A stretch of DNA of 17,624 nt from CAZOOK01 sp964581385 (GTDB taxonomy: Bacteria > Pseudomonadota > Gammaproteobacteria > Nevskiales > Nevskiaceae). The stretch is taken from positions 1 to 17,624 of the forward strand of contig CAZOOK010000064.1 of the NCBI GenBank assembly GCA_964581385.1, given 5' to 3'. The position numbers and the translations under genes are program-made. Positions 14,328-17,624 of the stretch are shown here, in pieces (position 1 is the stretch's first letter; the number at the start of each line of letters is the position of its first letter). The notes under the pieces were generated by a model, which was given only the letters and a program-made list of their open reading frames with translations, had not been told where the DNA came from and searched no databases.

Positions 14328-15204
14328 TGGATAATTCCCCCGAGGCTCTAACATCGCGCGCCGACTGTTCGGCAAGTGATAGCTTTCGATCAGTCGTCAC
14401 CTTTCGAACGACGGTCCGAGCCATCAGCCAGGACATTGGCTCAGTCACTTCCTCCCGCATCGCCTGCTCGATCATCAACCATGCCCCCATGTCCCCATGT
14501 TTGCTTTTCACCATCGCGAGGACGCTTCTGGCATTTTTTTCAGACGCTCCGCGGTCGATCAGGAACTTCAAGCCTTCTCCGAAGATCAAGTCGGGCAGCT
14601 CTTTTTCGCTTCCGAGTGGAAGATCAGCGATTGGGGGTGTCGGCGCATCAGCGCCCGACGAAGTCGGAATAGCTTTTGACTTTTCTGGTTCTGGTATTAC
14701 TGGTGCTTGGTGCTTGGTGTCGAACTCACTGTGGAGTCCGCTAGGTGTCACGCGTGACACGTCAGTGACTCTGCTATTAGTCTTTTGTGACTCCTGCGGT
14801 GTAGCACGCCTGTTCGCTGTGCGTCGCGCATCCTTCGCGCGCTTCTCCAGCATGGCCAGCACACGATTCGTGATGGTGTCGTGATATAAACGACCATCAC
14901 TAGCCCTTTTCCATCCGCGCATCAGGATGTCCCGATGCTTGGAGAAGAGTTTGGCCGACATGCCGATTCGAGCCGCGATCAGCGCATCGCTATTATCGAG
15001 GGAGCCGCAAGGTGTTTGCTTCCAAGAAGTCATCCACAACATCAGTAGCCACGGGCGGACTTCAGGCGGCGCTAAAGTCCACGTATCGGATTGTTCGATC
15101 TTTTCGTAGTCGATCTCGAAGCGCCACCCTTTCGCGCGCGTGTCGGGTGGGTATGGCGGCGATGATTCAGGTTCCACGGGGAACCTCCACACGTAGGAAG
15201 TCAC
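14317..15204 (-). CDS. Phage replication initiator-like protein (DUF1376-type, lambda O analogue)
   Basis: A 295-residue protein. Residues 25-125 form a DUF1376-like winged-helix domain (PEVRPWLLMLWMTSWKQTPC, then SLDNSDALIAARIGMS, then DGRLYHDTITNRVLAMLEKR). Residues 126-205 are a polar Pro/Ser/Thr linker. Residues about 205-270 form a helical C-terminal domain (IFGEGLKFLIDRGASEKNAR, then GAWLMIEQAM and PMSWLMAR) common in phage initiators that meet the helicase loader. The start is a GTG at 15204 inside a GTCAC/GTGAC inverted repeat, without a clear Shine-Dalgarno. The linker-coding DNA carries a 16-base palindrome, GTGAC repeats, heptamer repeats and an A-rich stretch, just as the lambda origin lies in the middle of gene O. 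It sits 38 bases after alpA and overlaps the P-like gene. Confidence 0.72.
   Translation of the reverse strand: MTSYVWRFPVEPESSPPYPPDTRAKGWRFEIDYEKIEQSDTWTLAPPEVRPWLLMLWMTSWKQTPCGSLDNSDALIAARIGMSAKLFSKHRDILMRGWKRASDGRLYHDTITNRVLAMLEKRAKDARRTANRRATPQESQKTNSRVTDVSRVTPSGLHSEFDTKHQAPVIPEPEKSKAIPTSSGADAPTPPIADLPLGSEKELPDLIFGEGLKFLIDRGASEKNARSVLAMVKSKHGDMGAWLMIEQAMREEVTEPMSWLMARTVVRKVTTDRKLSLAEQSARDVRASGELSNAQ
14665..14792. other. Candidate replication origin inside the initiator gene
   Basis: Reading on the minus strand from 14792: two AGTCAC boxes 22 bases apart (plus-strand GTGACT at 14787-14792 and 14765-14770); a perfect 16-base palindrome GTGTCACGCGTGACAC (14745-14760); three tandem heptamers (TGGTGCT, TGGTGCT, TGGTGTC at 14701-14721 on the plus strand); then an A-rich, purine-biased stretch (about 14700-14665). 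Binding sites followed by an A-rich unwinding region within the initiator's linker is the arrangement of the lambda origin. Origin activity is inference. Confidence 0.45.
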
Positions 15205-15237
15205 CAGAGTGACGCTCGTAGAAATTCACGGGCGTGA
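15200..15237. promoter_or_regulatory. Two palindromic operator-like sites at the initiator gene start
   Basis: TCACG-GG-CGTGA (15226-15237) and GTCAC-caga-GTGAC (15200-15213) flank and overlap the GTG start. Their half-sites match the 16-base palindrome in the initiator gene (TCACG/CGTGA). The same protein, perhaps the initiator or the AlpA-like regulator, could bind both places and control its own expression. Confidence 0.4.
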
Positions 15238-15242
15238 CTTAA

Positions 15243-15497
15243 TTATGCAGCCTGAGTCTGAGGTACGGCCTCCACACGCGCTGCGACGAGATTCGTGACG
15301 AGCGCCTTTATTTCATCGTCGCTCTTGCCGGCAATGCGAGCGCGTATTACCGCGTCGACCTCGTGCGAAGGCAGATACGAGCGCCTGCCCATCTTGAGCA
15401 ACGGCGGCAAAAGCCCTTTGTTGGTCCACGAGTGGTATTGCGTGTTACCAATGTTGAAACGGCGCTGAACTTGTTTTTTGGGTTCGAGTGAGAGCAT
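15243..15497 (-). CDS. alpA: AlpA-like regulator / excisionase-type DNA-binding protein
   Basis: An 84-residue protein with the plan of AlpA-family regulators. An N-terminal winged helix-turn-helix covers residues about 5-52 (KKQVQRRFNIGNTQYHSW, GLLPPLLKMGRRSYLPSHEV), where the MGRR-SYLPSHEVDA stretch is typical. It is followed by a helix, ARIAGKSDDEIKALVTNLVA. AlpA proteins activate or excise integrated elements and are the usual master regulator in Gram-negative phage-inducible islands. The ATG at 15497 has no clear ribosome site. Upstream is a promoter-like TATAGA flanked by direct repeats. The gene lies 38 bases before the replication initiator, so it probably leads the long operon. A plain MerR/excisionase-like protein is the alternative. 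Confidence 0.65.
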   Translation of the reverse strand: MLSLEPKKQVQRRFNIGNTQYHSWTNKGLLPPLLKMGRRSYLPSHEVDAVIRARIAGKSDDEIKALVTNLVAARVEAVPQTQAA

Positions 15498-15521
15498 GTC
15501 GCAGACCGGTTGGTGAATGCC

Positions 15522-15545
15522 TGCGAATACTCTATATTTGCGAAT
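15522..15545 (-). promoter_or_regulatory. Promoter/operator candidate upstream of alpA
   Basis: On the minus strand ATTCGCA occurs twice (15545-15539 and 15528-15522), 17 bases apart, flanking TATAGA (15536-15531), a good -10 match. No good -35 box lies at the right distance, as expected for a promoter that needs an activator bound at the repeats. Confidence 0.35.
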
Positions 15546-15573
15546 CTAGTGATAAAAGGAACTATTAAACGCT

Positions 15574-16590
15574 TTATTTCTTCCCCGAAGTTTTAAGCGC
15601 CTTATTTTTGCTCTTCTTGTCCAGAGCCATCCGGCCACCCTCAGTCAATTTCCAGATGCCATCTACCTGAGAAACGAAACCTCTGTTTTGGGCGACCCTG
15701 GGAATATCCTCATTTCCGGGCGTCGGTAGCACACCGTTTCGTTTCTCCGATTTCAACCAGTCGAACATCTCTTTTAAAAACTCCTTCTGAGACGTCAATC
15801 GGACATTGTAATCGCGCGCGAAAACGGTCCGCGCGTCGACATCCACCTCTTCAGTCGCCGATGGCTGCTCAGTCTTTAATCTGGTAATTTTTACAACTGG
15901 CGCGCATTCCTGCCTGGCGGCGTATTCCTCGAAACGAGGATCTTGACGGAACATCTTCAACCACTTAGTAAGTATCTTCTCCACACTACCCGGCTTCAGC
16001 TTTCTCCCAGATTTTAGAGATTTTCGCGATACGACGGCAGCTGCATCGGCAGACGAAAAACCGTCTCTTTGCAGCAGAAAGAACTCCGCGGCCAGATGAG
16101 CATTGCGCTCGTCACGCGCTTGGCGGCGGGCGAAGTTACCACCCTTATGTTTGGGAGGTCCGAAGAATGCGTCTTCAAGGGAGAGCTCACCAGCGCCACG
16201 AATGTATTCGAGATAGCAATCGCGAAGTGTAAGTAGCAGCTCGGGTGGCGGGTATACACCCATTCCAATTAGCACGAAGAGCGCGTCGAACACCGAGCCA
16301 GAAATGCCCTCATCGGATGAGCGGGTAAAACCTCTCTCTGCATAGAGCGCCGGATCTATTGCTTGCCAGGAAGTTTCAAGCGGCACAAGCGCCGGCGGTG
16401 GTGTGGAAACCTGGAGGCGCTCTCTCCACTGACGAACACGTTCCCATTGGTATTCGACAATGGGCGTGGGCCGTGCTTCTTTGAGCATTTTTTTCAGTCT
16501 ATCGAGCTGATGCTCGGTGCGCTTATGAGGCTTGTCGGTTTCGCCACCCGTCACCGGCAGGATCAGCGTTTTGCGGCTACTGCGGGCCAT
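15574..16590 (-). CDS. Unrecognised 338-residue protein between alpA and the toxin-antitoxin pair
   Basis: I do not recognise the family. The N-terminal 60 residues are basic and helical (HQLDRLKKMLKEA, then YQWERVRQWRERL). Residues 95-135 contain a hydrophobic patch (SVFDALFVLIGMGVYPPPEL). Residues 145-200 are basic and polar (FFGPPKHKGGNFARRQARDE, then FSSADAAAVVSRKSLKSG). The C-terminal 80 residues look like a winged-helix-type domain ending in a lysine-rich tail (RVAQNRGFVSQVDGIWKLTE, then KKSKNKALK). No signal peptide is seen. It starts 30 bases after the antitoxin stop, so it may share the toxin-antitoxin promoter. It has lower GC than the Avs-like gene. A DNA-binding or regulatory role is possible from charge and the C-terminal domain, but this is a guess. 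Confidence 0.7.
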   Translation of the reverse strand: MARSSRKTLILPVTGGETDKPHKRTEHQLDRLKKMLKEARPTPIVEYQWERVRQWRERLQVSTPPPALVPLETSWQAIDPALYAERGFTRSSDEGISGSVFDALFVLIGMGVYPPPELLLTLRDCYLEYIRGAGELSLEDAFFGPPKHKGGNFARRQARDERNAHLAAEFFLLQRDGFSSADAAAVVSRKSLKSGRKLKPGSVEKILTKWLKMFRQDPRFEEYAARQECAPVVKITRLKTEQPSATEEVDVDARTVFARDYNVRLTSQKEFLKEMFDWLKSEKRNGVLPTPGNEDIPRVAQNRGFVSQVDGIWKLTEGGRMALDKKSKNKALKTSGKK

Positions 16591-16620
16591 GACATCGATC
16601 TCGAAGAAACGGACGGCGAT

Positions 16621-17022
16621 TCAGCCGCCCACCGCTTCCCGCAGCACGCGAGGATGGCGGGCTGCGATCTTCAGAAGCGTCTGCGCCGCTCCGCTGGGCT
16701 GACGGCGGCCTTGTTCCCACGCCTGCAAGGTGCGCACGGATACGCCCATCGCCTTCGCGAACTCGCCTTGCGAAAGGCCGGTGCCGGCCCGCGCAGCAGC
16801 GACGGTAAGCTTCCCGGCCGGGATCACTTCGTCCTTCTCGATTGTTCCGTCGTTACGCGTGATGCGCCGGCGCAGAGTGCCGTCACGTTGCGGAATGAAA
16901 TCGGTCCGGCGCGCCCAGACACGGCCTTGCTTGATGCCGGAAATCATGTTGCGCAGCTCGGCGTTCAGGTCGCGCGAGCGCTCCCAGGCGGCCAGCTCTT
17001 TAGCGTTCATCTTCTTCGCCAC
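16621..17022 (-). CDS. higA: Xre-family antitoxin (HigA-type)
   Basis: A 133-residue protein. The C-terminal part (74-125) is a clear Xre helix-turn-helix: VAAARAGTGLSQGEFAKAMG followed by VSVRTLQAWEQGRRQPSGAA. The N-terminal 70 residues are charged and probably bind and neutralise the toxin. The start is a GTG at 17022, with GGAG seven bases upstream; an ATG at 17010 is less well placed. It overlaps the toxin gene by 23 bases. The order toxin then antitoxin is the HigBA arrangement. Such antitoxins repress their own operon by binding its promoter. Confidence 0.82.
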   Translation of the reverse strand: MAKKMNAKELAAWERSRDLNAELRNMISGIKQGRVWARRTDFIPQRDGTLRRRITRNDGTIEKDEVIPAGKLTVAAARAGTGLSQGEFAKAMGVSVRTLQAWEQGRRQPSGAAQTLLKIAARHPRVLREAVGG

Positions 17023-17350
17023 GCTCGTACTCCTTCCTCAAAGTCTTCAACAGCGCTGGGTCCACGTCGGCTTGACGGTTTTTGCCGTAAAGCAGCACCA
17101 GCACAATTCGCCCGTAATCCAACCGCAGGAAGTAGATGACGCGATAGCCGCCTCGCTTGCCGGCTCCTTCCATCCGCCAGCGCAGCTTGCGGCATCCAGC
17201 GGACGCCGGAATCACGTCGCCCGCTTCCGGGTTCAGGCTCATGTACCGTTGCAGCTCTCCGAACTCGTCATCCTCCATCCCGTAGGCTTCGCGAGCACGG
17301 GCAAATGCTTCCAGTTCGACGAAACCTAATATCGGCTTATTGTGCGACAT
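17000..17350 (-). CDS. higB: RelE/HigB-type toxin
   Basis: A 116-residue protein of the RelE-like HigB2 group. The diagnostic block is at residues 52-74 (GCRKLRWRMEGAGKRGGYRV then IYF), followed by RIVLVLLYGKNR (81-92) and a short acidic C-terminal helix. Toxins of this fold cut messenger RNA on the ribosome; basic residues such as R54, K55, R66 and K90 are in the expected places. The ATG at 17350 is preceded by an AT-rich stretch with an extended -10-like TGATATGCT immediately upstream, so the leader is very short. The pair may stabilise the element, or may be a separate insertion beside it. Confidence 0.82.
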   Translation of the reverse strand: MSHNKPILGFVELEAFARAREAYGMEDDEFGELQRYMSLNPEAGDVIPASAGCRKLRWRMEGAGKRGGYRVIYFLRLDYGRIVLVLLYGKNRQADVDPALLKTLRKEYERGEEDER

Positions 17351-17399
17351 TGTAGCATATCATGTAGTTTCAGGATGATTCACGGAGTATCAATAAGAT

Positions 17400-17427
17400 A
17401 GCCGCGCTGACCGGCGCCGGCACGGCT
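17400..17427 (-). terminator. Candidate hairpin terminator upstream of the toxin gene
   Basis: On the minus strand AGCCGTGC (17427-17420) pairs with GCGCGGCT (17407-17400) with one G-U pair, around a loop holding most of the palindrome CCGGCGCCGG (17411-17420). ATCTTATTG follows, a weak T-rich tail. It lies about 50 bases after the stop of the gene entering from the right and would separate that gene from the toxin-antitoxin operon. Confidence 0.4.
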
Positions 17428-17475
17428 TTCAGACCCGTCTAGGCGATGCTTCCGGCTTGCGTCGACCGGGGCGGC

Positions 17476-17624
17476 TCAGCCCTCCCTGCGTTCAAATGCA
17501 AACCGGCGCTCATGTAGGACTTTGAGCATCATTTGTGCTTCTTCGATTGCCACCTTCATGCCCAAAGCTATGTGGCAAACCCCGGGCATGGCATCGTCTG
17601 AGCCAAGCGCGTCGAGAAAGCCCT
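17476..17624 (-). CDS. 3' end of an unknown gene entering from the right edge
   Basis: A minus-strand frame is open from the right edge to a TGA at 17476, giving 49 residues. The composition is convincingly protein-like: GFLDALGSDDAMPGVCHIAL, then GMKVAIEEAQMMLKVLHERR and a basic FAFERREG end. The second half would be one long helix. I do not recognise it. It is followed by a hairpin terminator before the toxin gene. It may be a gene of the same element or of the host chromosome. Confidence 0.55.
   Translation of the reverse strand, partial: GFLDALGSDDAMPGVCHIALGMKVAIEEAQMMLKVLHERRFAFERREG

Noticed and set aside
16363..17139. A 258-codon plus-strand frame opposite the antitoxin
   Set aside because: It covers three well-supported minus-strand genes and has a low-complexity basic composition typical of an antisense frame.
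1..17624. CRISPR array, tRNA, rRNA and insertion sequence ends
   Set aside because: No regularly spaced long repeats, no cloverleaf-like segment with a TTCGA loop, and no transposase or paired terminal repeats were found by reading both strands. The GTTGTCG array is too short and too closely spaced to be CRISPR.

Overview
The window is GC-rich proteobacterial DNA carrying a phage-derived mobile element. PrtN-, AlpA- and HigB/HigA-type proteins and the codon use fit Pseudomonas-, Xanthomonas- or Burkholderia-like bacteria. I cannot name the species from sequence alone. Nearly everything is read on the minus strand, so the biological order runs from right to left.

Right end (17624-15574): the 3' end of an unknown gene with a hairpin terminator, then a HigB/RelE-type toxin overlapping its Xre antitoxin, then an unrecognised 338-residue protein. 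Replication and control (15497-13851): an AlpA-like regulator, a DUF1376-like replication initiator (phage lambda O analogue) and a lambda P-like helicase loader. The initiator gene has a lambda-like candidate origin (palindrome, repeats and an A-rich tract) in its linker-coding part. A doubly overlapped 72-codon gene and a 417-residue Xre-type protein follow.

Packaging and tail (12386-6854): two paralogous small-terminase-like genes with a decayed third copy between them. The downstream one contains a helically phased GTTGTCG repeat array that looks like a packaging site. Then come an unknown protein, a T4 gp48-like baseplate/tail-tube protein, and a tape-measure-like protein with a C-terminal lytic transglycosylase domain. 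Overlapping start/stop codons (ATGA, TAATG) tie much of 15204-6854 into one operon.

Left part (6462-1): a 1771-residue STAND NTPase with an N-terminal PD-(D/E)XK nuclease and a very long helical C-terminal region, architecturally like an Avs antiphage sensor. It has its own promoter. A small unknown gene, a convergent PrtN-family activator gene and a possible gene fragment at the edge follow.

The unusual point is the gene set. AlpA, O/P-like replication, duplicated small terminase subunit and tail genes are present, but no large terminase, portal, capsid, lysis gene or integrase is visible in 17.6 kb. This fits either a heavily reduced prophage or a satellite-like element with an Avs-like defence cargo. 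The window edges may hide the integrase and other modules.
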